Origin: Spirochaetales bacterium UBA6872
GTDB taxonomy: Bacteria > Spirochaetota > Spirochaetia > Sphaerochaetales > Sphaerochaetaceae
Length of the DNA: 64,000 nt
Direction of reading: 5' to 3'
Assembly (NCBI GenBank): GCA_002452215.1
Contig: DKCO01000043.1
Coordinates: 1 to 64,000 of the forward strand
Position numbers and translations under genes: made by a program
Part shown: positions 1-8,727 of the stretch, piece after piece
Position numbering within the stretch: position 1 is the first letter of the stretch
Layout of the letters: every line of letters begins with the position of its first letter
The notes under the pieces: model-generated
Database searches by the model: none
Seen by the model: the letters and a program-made list of their open reading frames with translations, nothing else
What the model was told of the DNA's origin: nothing

Positions 1-781
1 AGAATCCCTTGTCCGCGATAATCGTGCAGCCGGCGGCCGCGGGTCCGAGCCTCCTTATCGTCTCCTTGAATGCGGCCTTGTCTACGACCCATCCCGGCAC
101 AAGGCGATAGAATACGGGCTCCATGCTGTTCCTGTCGAACACATAAAGCAGCCTGTACTGGCCATCCCTGCTGTGGGCGCTGTTGTATCCCGGCGATATG
201 CATGTGTCCGATGAGCTGCAGAAGATGCTCGTCCCATCGAAGAGGAGCTTGTGGCCATCCTTCAAAAAGCTCTTCATGAACGCCTCCATGTCGTCGCTCC
301 TTGTCCCCAGCTTGTCCATGAAGCCTCCCAATGATTCCGGGCAGGTCCCAATATCGGGATAGAGATCGCATAGGACCGAGTGCTCGAAGTCATATTTCAG
401 CTCCTTCCCCGTGCTCTCATACACGAGTGACAGGAGCGACACGACTATGATTTCCCTCCAGATGTCAGGGAAAGCGATCCTGAGGCTTTCCTCTATGTCC
501 CTTCCCAGCTGCCTGAACATCTCTATCGCCCCGTAGTTCCTGGAATAGGGCCGAAGCTGTTTGTAGTGGTAGGCGTTCATGTAGTTCGCGTTTGGGATGA
601 ATCCGTCCTTGGCGTTTATCTTGCCAATGCACTTGCCGGTGGTTTTCTGCGGCCTGTTCTTCTCGGCATTCCATCTGGACGATATCTCATACACATAATA
701 TTTCCCGCCCAGGAACCTGATCTCGCAAGCATGGTCCAGCCCCTCGGGCTTGAACTTCTTGATTTCTTCTGGTATAGCCAT
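1..781 (-). CDS. IS4/IS1634-type DDE transposase, 5' part, runs off window
   Basis: An open frame of 260 codons starts at an ATG at 781 and leaves the window at position 1, so only the N-terminal part is present. The residues LLFDGTSIFC look like the first catalytic Asp of a DDE (RNase H-like) transposase, and IIADKGF near the window edge looks like the second, the usual arrangement in IS4/IS1634-family enzymes. The N-terminus (YYVYEISSRWN..., KTTGKCIGKI) matches the beta-rich start of that group. The gene is clearly richer in G+C than its neighbours, which fits recent arrival. It lies next to a truncated ABC transporter gene. The family call rests on motifs read by eye. Confidence 0.8.
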   Translation of the reverse strand, partial: MAIPEEIKKFKPEGLDHACEIRFLGGKYYVYEISSRWNAEKNRPQKTTGKCIGKINAKDGFIPNANYMNAYHYKQLRPYSRNYGAIEMFRQLGRDIEESLRIAFPDIWREIIVVSLLSLVYESTGKELKYDFEHSVLCDLYPDIGTCPESLGGFMDKLGTRSDDMEAFMKSFLKDGHKLLFDGTSIFCSSSDTCISPGYNSAHSRDGQYRLLYVFDRNSMEPVFYRLVPGWVVDKAAFKETIRRLGPAAAGCTIIADKGF

Positions 782-985
782 AGCACACCCCTTTATATAC
801 GTAATTATACGTTAATATAAAGAAAAACAAAAGCCCCTTCATGCCTCTAAATTCAACATTTCACACTATTTGATAGGGTATTATTTTACTGTTGGTGCAT
901 ATAGAACATGCAAAATCATAAAAATCCTCGAAATAAGCATGGATTCAAAGAAAAACTATCTACGTAAAAAACAGGGATTTTGTGT
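1..985 (-). mobile_element. Insertion sequence (IS4/IS1634-like), one end inside the window
   Basis: The element carries the transposase gene and about 200 bases of non-coding sequence upstream of it (782-985). Its outer end is inferred from the neighbouring ABC exporter reading frame, which leaves family-like sequence at about 985-990 and stops at 960. The exact terminal inverted repeat and target duplication were not identified, so the right boundary is approximate (about 950-990). The other end is outside the window. The stretch 782-959 contains only A+T-rich sequence with a palindromic patch around 795-815 and no gene. Confidence 0.5.
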
Positions 986-1496
986 TGTTAAATGACATGA
1001 TCACAATGATCGAAAGAAGAAGAAATAGATTTGGGATAAGAGTATTAACAAGCTCTGTCACAACTGTCTTCAAGCTTTCTATATCGCCCACAAGTCGCGA
1101 AAGCGTTCTTCCAGACGGACGTGAATCGAAATAATCCAAAGACAAGTTCAATACATTGTCATATGTTTCTTTTCGTATTTTATAGATAATCTCGTTTGTG
1201 ATATTTGCAAGAAGATGTTGCTTGACTACAGAAAGAACCCACCATAGAAAGCAAAGAAAGGATGCTATCGATATAGTGATCAACAGTCCTTTTGCATCTT
1301 TGCTCTGGATATCGACATCTACAGCATGTTTCGTGAAAAGAGGAATCAAAGCAACAATTAGAGACATAATCACTACCAAGGTCACTATCAAGGAGATCCT
1401 AATCTTGTATTTTGCAAAATAAGAGATGATGAGAGCCAAAGTCTCTTTCTTTGTCAAAGTCGATGAATTCTCATCTTTTTTGTAACTATCTCTCAT
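960..1496 (-). pseudogene. ABC exporter half, truncated by the insertion sequence
   Basis: About 178 codons remain of an ABC-transporter membrane-domain protein (exporter type, permease fused to ATPase). The start at 1496 is chosen because GAGGAGG lies seven bases upstream and the gene overlaps the stop of the preceding exporter gene by 11 bases. Visible features are a hydrophobic segment near residues 25-55 and the coupling-helix-like stretch ETYDNVLNLSLDYFDSRPSG, typical of exporter membrane domains. The reading frame then becomes unrelated and ends; the rest of the membrane domain and the whole ATPase domain are missing. The insertion element begins at this point. The protein is almost certainly non-functional. 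Confidence 0.8.
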
Positions 1497-3207
1497 CTCT
1501 TGCCTCCTCTGGATATTGGCAAACAAATGTCTTGTAATAAATGCCATGCCTTTTTATTAGATCATCATGGCATCCGCGCTCCACAATGCGCCCAGAATCC
1601 AGAATGATAATCTCATTTGCAAACGATACAGCAGAGATTCTGTGTGCAATAATCAGCAAAGATCTATCGCTCTCTTCTCTGATAGCCTTCTCTATATAAC
1701 GCTCTGTTTTTACATCCAAGGCTGATGTAGCATCATCCAAGATCAAGACTTGGCTCTTTTTTGCAAGAGCTCGCGCAATAGAAAGCCTTTGTTTTTGTCC
1801 TCCCGAAAGGCCAACACCTCTCTCGCCAATTATCGTGCTATAGCCAGAGGACATGCCTTCTATGAACTCGGATGCTTTGGCTTTTCTAGATGCTATAATG
1901 CAATCTTCCTTTGATAAAGTCTCTTTTTGCCCTAGGCGAATATTATCTAAAATGCTATCTGAAAACAGGAAGATATCTTGGCTTACAATCGAAGAAAAGC
2001 CTCTGACAACGTCAAGTTCGAGATTTTTTATATCCTGTCCATCTATAAGGATTTCTCCTTCTGTCGGGTCAAGAAATCTCATAGCAAGAGATGTAATTAG
2101 GGACTTTCCACTACCACTTGATCCCATGATTGCTATGCTTTTGCCCCTCTCAAGTTTAAACGAAACATCATCAAGAAGCTTCTTTCCCTCATTTTCCAAA
2201 GATACATTCTTGAATTCCAATGTGCCTTCTTTTGGTGAAAAAGTCATATCGCCATCTTTTACTTTCGGTTCATCTTTCACTATATCGTTTATCTTCCTCT
2301 CTGCTGAACGGGCGAGCGCAAATGTCCTCAAAAGCCATCCCAAATCAATAATTGGCAAAGCCAACTGACTTGTGTATTGGAATATCGAGACAAGACTTCC
2401 CAAAGAAATGTAATCAGCAATCACAAGAAACCCACATGCAAGAACATTCAAGACAACCATTAATCGTGACGCTGTCTCAACTGGTGAATACCAATCGGCC
2501 CAGATAAGATCGATCAGGATGCTCAAGGACATGAACCGTCGATTATGCACATTGAACCTTTTTCTTTCGAGATCCTCTTTGCCAAATGCTTTCACTGTTC
2601 TGATGCCAGTTATTGCCTCAGAAGCAACTTTGTTTATAGCAGCATTTTCATCTGATATCTCATCAAGTACTTTATCGCCCTTCTTCTCTGCAATAGACGA
2701 AAGCAAAATGACTATAGGCATCAAAAGAAGAGGAACAATCACTGCTATAAAATCGAGACGGATGATTGCTATAAGCATTGCGATAATAGTAGCGAAGATC
2801 TCTAGTGCATAGATTCCACAAAACCCGAAAGCAAGTCCAATATTGTTTGCATCTGTCGTTGTTCGACTCATCAAATCAGATGCATTTCTCTTTGAGAAAA
2901 AATCCCAATCTTCTTTTTGTATGAACGCGAAAAGATCCTTTCTAACATCTGATGCAACCTCTTTCGATATTATGTCAGAGCTATACTCTTCCATGTAATG
3001 AAAGATCCCAGCAAGCAAATAAGAAAGAAGCATAAGGACTGACAGATGCCAAAATCCATTGCCACTTTCTGTTAATGCATTATCTATCAAACAACCCATC
3101 AAAAAAGGGCCTATGGACGAGAAGAACACTGATAATGAAAGGCCTACAAAAGAGCATAGGTATAGTTTTTTATGCTTGAAAGCATATTTAATGAATTTGA
3201 TTTTCAT
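1486..3207 (-). CDS. ABC exporter, permease-ATPase fusion (degenerate-site half of a heterodimer)
   Basis: A 573-residue type-IV ABC exporter half. Six transmembrane segments occupy roughly residues 15-300 and the ATPase domain 330-560. Walker A is GSSGSGKS (about 362-369), the signature LSGGQ is at 467-471, Walker B is VLILD ending at 491, and the switch His is at 522. The residue after the Walker B Asp is Asp (492) rather than the catalytic Glu. This is known from the non-catalytic half of heterodimeric exporters such as BmrC/D and TM287/288. Its partner is the truncated gene downstream, with which it overlapped, so the transporter has probably lost its working site. GGAG lies eight bases before the start. 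The substrate is unknown; drugs, lipids or peptides are typical of the family. Confidence 0.88.
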   Translation of the reverse strand: MKIKFIKYAFKHKKLYLCSFVGLSLSVFFSSIGPFLMGCLIDNALTESGNGFWHLSVLMLLSYLLAGIFHYMEEYSSDIISKEVASDVRKDLFAFIQKEDWDFFSKRNASDLMSRTTTDANNIGLAFGFCGIYALEIFATIIAMLIAIIRLDFIAVIVPLLLMPIVILLSSIAEKKGDKVLDEISDENAAINKVASEAITGIRTVKAFGKEDLERKRFNVHNRRFMSLSILIDLIWADWYSPVETASRLMVVLNVLACGFLVIADYISLGSLVSIFQYTSQLALPIIDLGWLLRTFALARSAERKINDIVKDEPKVKDGDMTFSPKEGTLEFKNVSLENEGKKLLDDVSFKLERGKSIAIMGSSGSGKSLITSLAMRFLDPTEGEILIDGQDIKNLELDVVRGFSSIVSQDIFLFSDSILDNIRLGQKETLSKEDCIIASRKAKASEFIEGMSSGYSTIIGERGVGLSGGQKQRLSIARALAKKSQVLILDDATSALDVKTERYIEKAIREESDRSLLIIAHRISAVSFANEIIILDSGRIVERGCHDDLIKRHGIYYKTFVCQYPEEARDER

Positions 3208-3253
3208 TTTATCTACTCCAAATACAGATTTTAGATTTCGATAAATGAAGCAA

Positions 3254-3316
3254 TCAAATTGGCATAATGAGGCTTATTGTTCTTAGAAATGAAAATAGAA
3301 TGTTTGTAGCAAACAT
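3254..3316 (-). CDS. Possible 20-codon upstream leader ORF of the ABC exporter
   Basis: A short frame begins at an ATG at 3316, seven bases after a very strong GGAGGG ribosome-binding site. It encodes a hydrophobic 20-residue peptide beginning MFATNILFSF and stops 46 bases before the exporter gene. The start codon is buried in a 7-base inverted repeat (ATGTTTG, three bases, CAAACAT at 3300-3316). Leader peptides controlling BmrCD-type exporters are known in Bacillus, which makes a regulatory role plausible. No clear terminator lies between it and the exporter, so translational coupling is likelier than attenuation. The combination could be chance. Confidence 0.35.
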   Translation of the reverse strand: MFATNILFSFLRTISLIMPI

Positions 3317-3443
3317 ATAAGCCCTCCTCTACTAGTCTTGCAAAAAAGAAAGCAATAGTCAAACGAGAAGGATGCACAAAGACGATTTGGTACAAGCAAT
3401 GTCTCTTTTATACAAATGTACAGCAGTAAAAATCTGTTTTTAT

Positions 3444-3471
3444 TTGACAATAATATTAGTAGAACTATAAA
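3444..3471 (+). promoter_or_regulatory. Sigma-70-type promoter of the uxa operon
   Basis: A perfect -35 TTGACA at 3444-3449 is followed after 16 bases by TATAAA at 3466-3471. It lies 58 bases before the uxaB start and points into the operon. Upstream, back to the divergent exporter leader, the intergenic region shows nothing else clear. Confidence 0.7.
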
Positions 3472-3490
3472 ATGAAACTGAGTTTCGTTT
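3470..3490. promoter_or_regulatory. KdgR-like (IclR-family) operator palindrome
   Basis: The core GAAACTGAGTTTC (3474-3486) is a perfect 6+1+6 inverted repeat inside an A-rich and T-rich frame. The arms extend to nine bases with one mismatch (3470-3478 against 3482-3490). This closely resembles the KdgR box of enterobacteria, in which GAAAC and GTTTC half-sites are flanked by A and T runs. It begins inside the -10, so a bound protein would block the polymerase. The obvious ligand is the IclR-family regulator at the end of this operon. Confidence 0.65.
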
Positions 3491-3528
3491 TTAGCATAAC
3501 AAGATAGTTAAAAATAGAGGAGAGGACA

Positions 3529-5010
3529 ATGAAAACAATACAGGAAACAGTTGAGAAAAAAGAAAGACCAGTGAAAGTATTGCAATATGGAGAAGGAAAC
3601 TTCCTTAGAGCTTTCGTTGACTGGATTATCGATCAATTGAACGAAAAAAGCGACTTCAATGGAGATGTAATGATGGTGCAGCCTCTTGAGCACGGCATGA
3701 GTGACATGATCAATGCTCAAAATGGACTCTACACAACAGTCTTGAGAGGAGTACAAAACGGAAAACCAGTCGAAGAGTTCAGAAAAATCACATCTGTAAG
3801 GGGATGTATCAACCCATACAGAGACTATAATGAGTATATCGAGCAAGCAAAGAATCCTGACTTGAGATTCATAATCTCCAACACAACAGAGGCTGGAATT
3901 TCATACCATAAGGGTGACAAGCTTGAAGACAAGCCACAGGTATCATATCCTGGAAAAGTATGCGCATTTTTGTATTCAAGATACAAGGCATTCAATGGCG
4001 ATGAAAAGAAAGGAATCATCTTCATTCCTTGCGAGCTTATAGACAAGAACGGGGATAATCTAAAGAAAATCGTACTAGAGTATGCATCGGAGTGGAACCT
4101 TGAGGAAGGATTTATAAGCTGGGTTGAAAACGCATGCGATTTTTGCAACTCGCTTGTCGACAGAATCGTTCCAGGATACCCAAGAGCAGAAGCTGACAGC
4201 ATTTGCGAGAAGCTTGGATATAAAGACAACCTCCTTGACTCTGCTGAGATATTCCTTCTGTGGGTAATAGAGTGCCACAAGAAGATGCATGATGACGAAT
4301 TGCCAACAGCAAAGGCTGGCGTAAATGTCATTTGGACAGATGATATGTCATTCTACAGAACAAGAAAGGTTCGAATTCTCAATGGAGCACACACAATGAC
4401 AGTGCTTGCAGCATACCAGACAGGCTTAAATACAGTCGAAGAGTGCATAAAATCCGATCTTATCTATCCAATGATGAGAAGAGGACTCTTTGAGGAGATC
4501 ATCCCTTCAATGGATGGAGACAAGGATCAACTTGTACAATATGCAAACGATGTACTAGAAAGATTTGCAAATCCTTATATCGTTCATCTTCTTTTGTCGA
4601 TCTCTTTGAACTCTGTATCCAAATTCAAAACAAGAGACCTCCCTTCCCTATTGGGCTATTACAAGAAAAACGGAAAGCTTCCTGATGTGCTTTCGTTCTC
4701 GCTTGCATCACTGATCAGCTTCTACAATGGAAAGATCAACGAAGACAAGACAGCGCTTGTTGGCAAAAGAGGCGATGAAGAGTACTTGATCAAGGATAGC
4801 CCTGAAATTCTCGAGGTTTTCGACAACCTATACAGCCAGAGCTACAAATGCTCAGGATGCAAATCATCAGCAATTGCAAAAGCTGTCCTCTCGAAAACAG
4901 AATGGTGGGGACAGGACCTTACAGCTATTGCTGGCCTCGAGGAAAAGGTCGCATCATACTTGGCAAAGATCTACGATGATGGAATGACAGAGGCAATAAA
5001 GTCTCTCTAG
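3529..5010 (+). CDS. uxaB: Tagaturonate reductase (altronate oxidoreductase)
   Basis: A 493-residue NAD-dependent enzyme that reduces D-tagaturonate to D-altronate, the second step of galacturonate breakdown in the cytoplasm. It is collinear with E. coli UxaB: QYGEGNFLRAFVDW near the start (nucleotide-binding loop), the ISNTTEAGISY segment, FIPCELIDKNGD, and the catalytic-region ILNGAHT of the mannitol-dehydrogenase superfamily. The length is close to that of E. coli UxaB. AGGAGAGG lies just before the start. It is the first gene of a four-gene operon with uxaA, uxaC and an IclR regulator, downstream of a strong promoter and a KdgR-like box. Confidence 0.95.
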   Translation: MKTIQETVEKKERPVKVLQYGEGNFLRAFVDWIIDQLNEKSDFNGDVMMVQPLEHGMSDMINAQNGLYTTVLRGVQNGKPVEEFRKITSVRGCINPYRDYNEYIEQAKNPDLRFIISNTTEAGISYHKGDKLEDKPQVSYPGKVCAFLYSRYKAFNGDEKKGIIFIPCELIDKNGDNLKKIVLEYASEWNLEEGFISWVENACDFCNSLVDRIVPGYPRAEADSICEKLGYKDNLLDSAEIFLLWVIECHKKMHDDELPTAKAGVNVIWTDDMSFYRTRKVRILNGAHTMTVLAAYQTGLNTVEECIKSDLIYPMMRRGLFEEIIPSMDGDKDQLVQYANDVLERFANPYIVHLLLSISLNSVSKFKTRDLPSLLGYYKKNGKLPDVLSFSLASLISFYNGKINEDKTALVGKRGDEEYLIKDSPEILEVFDNLYSQSYKCSGCKSSAIAKAVLSKTEWWGQDLTAIAGLEEKVASYLAKIYDDGMTEAIKSL

Positions 5011-5031
5011 TTTATTTCGGGGGAATAAGAA

Positions 5032-6546
5032 ATGGAAAACAAGCTAGTAAAAATCAATTCCAATGATAATGTAGCTGTAGCAATCCAATCTCTGTTCAAA
5101 GGAGATGTTGTCTCTGTAGATGGTGATACATTCACTTTGCTCTCTGATATCCCAGCAGGACATAAAGTTGCGCTGAAGGACATAGATAAAGGCGAGAAGA
5201 TAATCAAATATGGTTATCCAATAGGAGAAGCAAAGGATGATATCAAGAAGGGACAACATGTCCATGCATTCAATATCCATACGCTTTTGTCCGAAAACGC
5301 AAGCTACCACTATGACAAGAAGATAGCGGATGAATATCTAGAAGAGTTCCAAGCTGACCAAAAACGTTGGGAAGAACATGTTCCATTTATCGATGCATAT
5401 GAGAGAAAAAACGGGAGAATTGGAATAAGAAACGCTCTATGGATCGTTCCCACAGTCGGATGCGTGAATGGAATTGCAAAAAAACTTGAAGCATGGGGAA
5501 ACCAAGAACTTGGCATTGAGGATGGAGTCCATGCATGGACACATCCTTTTGGATGCTCTCAAATGGGTACAGATCACGAGAATACAAGGAAGATACTTGC
5601 CGATTTGGTGCACCATCCAAATGCGGGAGGCGTTTTGGTTTTGGGTCTTGGATGCGAAAACAATACAATGGACTCATTCAAAGAACTCGTTGGAGAGGTG
5701 GATCCATCAAGAGTAAAGTTCCTTGTTGCCCAAGAGTCAGAAGATGAAATTACTGATGCGCAGAGTCTTATGCGTAAGATTTCAGAGACAATCAAAAACG
5801 ACAAAAGAACTCCTCAACCAATGTCAAAACTTGTAGTTGGCTTCAAATGTGGAGGATCTGATGGTCTTTCTGGAATAACAGCGAACCCTCTTGTTGGGCG
5901 CTTTTGCAATGAGCTTACAGCAATGGGTGGAACAGCTATCCTAACAGAAGTTCCTGAGATGTTTGGAGCTGAGCAAATATTGATGAACAGAGCCACAGAC
6001 GAAACTGTTTATAAACAAATCGTTGACTTGATTGACTCATTCAAGGATTACTTTGTGCAACATCATCAAGTAGTTTACGAAAATCCAAGTCCAGGAAACA
6101 AAGCTGGTGGCATCTCCACTTTGGAAGACAAATCTCTCGGATGCGTGCAAAAAGGCGGGAAGGCACCTGTTATAGATGTTTTGAAGTACGGAGAAAGAGT
6201 CAAGAAAAATGGTCTTAACCTTCTTTGGGGACCAGGAAATGATATCGTTTCTACAACAGCTCAAACAGCTGCAGGAGCAAATATAATCCTATTCACAACT
6301 GGAAGAGGAACTCCACTTGGAGCACCTGTTCCAACTGTAAAGATAGCGACTAATGATCATCTTTCATCTTTCAAGACGAACTGGATTGACTATAATGCAG
6401 GCAAAATGCTCAAAATCGATCCACAAAGCGTTACAAATGAGCTTATAGCTCTGATCACTGCTATCGCAAATGGCGAGAAGCATACAAAGAATGAGATCAA
6501 TGGATATGCTGAGATCTCATTATTCAAAGATGGAGTAATACTATGA
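5032..6546 (+). CDS. uxaA: Altronate dehydratase
   Basis: A 504-residue enzyme of the UxaA/GarD family that dehydrates D-altronate to 2-keto-3-deoxygluconate. The N-terminal SAF domain (about residues 1-95) is visible, with DNVAVA near the start and the HVHAFNIHT segment. The catalytic body carries GRIGIRN, the THPFGCSQMG cysteine motif and GLGCENN, all conserved in family members that bind iron. A GGGGG stretch precedes the start. It follows uxaB after 21 bases and overlaps the next gene by four bases (ATGA), so the three enzymes are translationally coupled. Confidence 0.95.
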   Translation: MENKLVKINSNDNVAVAIQSLFKGDVVSVDGDTFTLLSDIPAGHKVALKDIDKGEKIIKYGYPIGEAKDDIKKGQHVHAFNIHTLLSENASYHYDKKIADEYLEEFQADQKRWEEHVPFIDAYERKNGRIGIRNALWIVPTVGCVNGIAKKLEAWGNQELGIEDGVHAWTHPFGCSQMGTDHENTRKILADLVHHPNAGGVLVLGLGCENNTMDSFKELVGEVDPSRVKFLVAQESEDEITDAQSLMRKISETIKNDKRTPQPMSKLVVGFKCGGSDGLSGITANPLVGRFCNELTAMGGTAILTEVPEMFGAEQILMNRATDETVYKQIVDLIDSFKDYFVQHHQVVYENPSPGNKAGGISTLEDKSLGCVQKGGKAPVIDVLKYGERVKKNGLNLLWGPGNDIVSTTAQTAAGANIILFTTGRGTPLGAPVPTVKIATNDHLSSFKTNWIDYNAGKMLKIDPQSVTNELIALITAIANGEKHTKNEINGYAEISLFKDGVIL

Positions 6547-7949
6547 AACCATTTATGGGACCGGATTTTCTTCTTGAAACAGAGACAGCAAAGAAACTGT
6601 TTCACAACTTTAGCGCTGATATGCCAATATTCGACTACCATTGCCATTTGATCCCACAAGAGATTGCCAAGAACAAGAGATTCGATAACATCACAGAAAT
6701 CTGGCTTGGAGGAGATCACTACAAGTGGAGACAGATGAGAACATGTGGAATCGATGAAAAATACATAACAGGCAATGCAGATCCTTATGAGAAATTCCTT
6801 GCATGGGCTGAAACAATGGAAAACCTTATTGGAAACCCACTCTACCATTGGACCCATCTTGAGTTGCAAAGATACTTCGGAATCTATGATGTGCTCAACA
6901 GAAAGAATGCCAAGAAGATTTTTGACCAATGCAATGAAAAACTAAAGAATGATCCAGATTTGACAGTCTGGGGAATCATGAAGAAATTCAAGGTTTATGC
7001 TGTTGGAACAACAGATGACCCTGCTGATGATTTAAAGTGGCATAAAGTCATAAAGGAAGAAGGAAAGTGCCCTGCAAAGGTAATACCTTCTTACAGACCT
7101 GACAAAGCTCTTAATATCAACAAAGATGATTTCAAAAATTATGTAGATACTCTTGCAAAGAGTGCAAATATGGAGATCAATAGCGCAAACGATCTTGTCA
7201 AGGCACTGGAAAAGAGACTCGACTTCTTCGTTGAGATGGGTTGCAAGGCATCTGACCATGCACTTGAGACATGCCCTCATACATTCTGGTCCGATGATTG
7301 CGTTAACAAGATATTTGCAAAGAAGATGAACTCTGAATGCTTGACAGATGAGGAGATTGATGCTTACAGGACTTTTGTACTTGCAAATCTTGCAAAAGCT
7401 TACAAAAAGAGAAATGTAGCAATGCAATGCCACTTTGCATCAATCAGAGACAACAATGCAAAGATGTTCAAGCTGTTGGGACCTGACACAGGATTCGATG
7501 CATCTCATGACAAGGAACTTGCATATGGAGTATCAAAATTCTTCTCAAAGCTATCTGAGACAGATGATATTCCAAAGACAATCTTCTACTCTCTTAATCC
7601 TAAAGACTACTACTCTCTTGGGACTTTGATGGGATGCTGGCAAGGCGATGGAGTCAAAGGAAAGATCCAGCTAGGCTCGGCGTGGTGGTTCTGCGATCAC
7701 AAGGATGGAATGGAAGAGCAAATGAAAGTCTTGGCAAACATTGGAATGCTCCCAGCTTTCATTGGAATGCTTACCGACTCAAGAAGCTTCCTCTCCTACT
7801 CCAGACATGAATACTTCAGACGAATACTTTGCAATCTCATTGGATCATGGGTCGAAAACGGCGAAGTTCCAAATGACGAAGAGATGCTTTCAAATGTTGT
7901 GAAAGATATCTCGTTTACAAACGCAAAGAATTATTTCGAAGGAAAATAA
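6543..7949 (+). CDS. uxaC: Glucuronate/galacturonate isomerase
   Basis: A 468-residue uronate isomerase of the amidohydrolase superfamily that converts D-glucuronate to fructuronate and D-galacturonate to tagaturonate. The metal-binding start FDYHCHL is at about residues 30-36. CHFASIRDNN and the C-terminal LTDSRSFLSYSRHEYFRR motif are typical UxaC signatures. Its start overlaps the uxaA stop. With uxaA and uxaB the operon takes galacturonate to 2-keto-3-deoxygluconate. No KDG kinase, aldolase or hexuronate transporter is present in the window, so those steps must be encoded elsewhere. Confidence 0.95.
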   Translation: MKPFMGPDFLLETETAKKLFHNFSADMPIFDYHCHLIPQEIAKNKRFDNITEIWLGGDHYKWRQMRTCGIDEKYITGNADPYEKFLAWAETMENLIGNPLYHWTHLELQRYFGIYDVLNRKNAKKIFDQCNEKLKNDPDLTVWGIMKKFKVYAVGTTDDPADDLKWHKVIKEEGKCPAKVIPSYRPDKALNINKDDFKNYVDTLAKSANMEINSANDLVKALEKRLDFFVEMGCKASDHALETCPHTFWSDDCVNKIFAKKMNSECLTDEEIDAYRTFVLANLAKAYKKRNVAMQCHFASIRDNNAKMFKLLGPDTGFDASHDKELAYGVSKFFSKLSETDDIPKTIFYSLNPKDYYSLGTLMGCWQGDGVKGKIQLGSAWWFCDHKDGMEEQMKVLANIGMLPAFIGMLTDSRSFLSYSRHEYFRRILCNLIGSWVENGEVPNDEEMLSNVVKDISFTNAKNYFEGK

Positions 7950-7950
7950 G

Positions 7951-8727
7951 ATGCAACGAGAGAATGATGAGAAGCAAATAAGCGCTGTTGGACGTACGCT
8001 TTCAATCCTGGAGGCGCTTAGCAAAGAGGAATCAATAAATCTTGAACGTCTTTCCAAGACAACATCCTTGCCAAAAGCAACACTTCTTAGATTTCTCTCA
8101 ACTCTTGTTAGCCTTGGCTATGTATTTAGAGACGATGGAGATAACTACCATCTAACCTTAAAGATGTTCTCCATCGGCTCTAGAAGCCTTAATCATATCA
8201 ACCTTGTTGATACAGCCCGTCCATTTACCAAAAAGCTATCAAATGAACTGGGAGAGACTGTACATGTTGGAATTCTGGAAGAAGACAAGGCAATCTACAT
8301 ACTCAAAGACGAATCAAATTACACAATAAGAATGTATTCGAGAGTTGGTAAAGCAATACCTCTATATTGCACAGCAATCGGGAAGATATTCCTATCATAT
8401 ATGAGCGAGAAGGATCTTGACTCATATCTTGATACACATCCTCTTAGGCCATTTACGCCAAAATCAATAAAGAACGTTGATGCGCTAAAAGAAGAGCTAA
8501 GACTAGTAAGAAAGCGTGGATGGTCGATTGATGATGAAGAGCATGAAGAGAACATAATGTGCATCGGAGCTCCGATTTTTGATTATACGAATTCTGTTGT
8601 TGCAGCCATCTCAGTATCATTTCCTCTCTTCAGATTCGACAAAGAGAACTTTGAATTGATCATAGATAAAATCACAACAACATCGAATGAGATTTCAAAG
8701 CTACTAGGATACGAAAAGGAAGACTAA
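7951..8727 (+). CDS. IclR-family transcriptional regulator (KdgR-like)
   Basis: A 258-residue regulator. The N-terminal winged helix (about residues 10-75) includes RTLSILEALSKEE, LSKTTSLPKATLLRFLSTL and the wing. The C-terminal IclR effector domain (about 90-250) has GKAIPLYCTAIGKIFLS and GWSIDDEEHEENIMCIGAPIFD, standard for the family. Its start follows the uxaC stop by one base, so it is co-transcribed with the genes it probably controls. The palindrome at 3470-3490 matches the KdgR type of IclR site, so a role as a repressor relieved by 2-keto-3-deoxygluconate is likely but inferred. Its stop overlaps the convergent pilus operon by four bases. Confidence 0.9.
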   Translation: MQRENDEKQISAVGRTLSILEALSKEESINLERLSKTTSLPKATLLRFLSTLVSLGYVFRDDGDNYHLTLKMFSIGSRSLNHINLVDTARPFTKKLSNELGETVHVGILEEDKAIYILKDESNYTIRMYSRVGKAIPLYCTAIGKIFLSYMSEKDLDSYLDTHPLRPFTPKSIKNVDALKEELRLVRKRGWSIDDEEHEENIMCIGAPIFDYTNSVVAAISVSFPLFRFDKENFELIIDKITTTSNEISKLLGYEKED

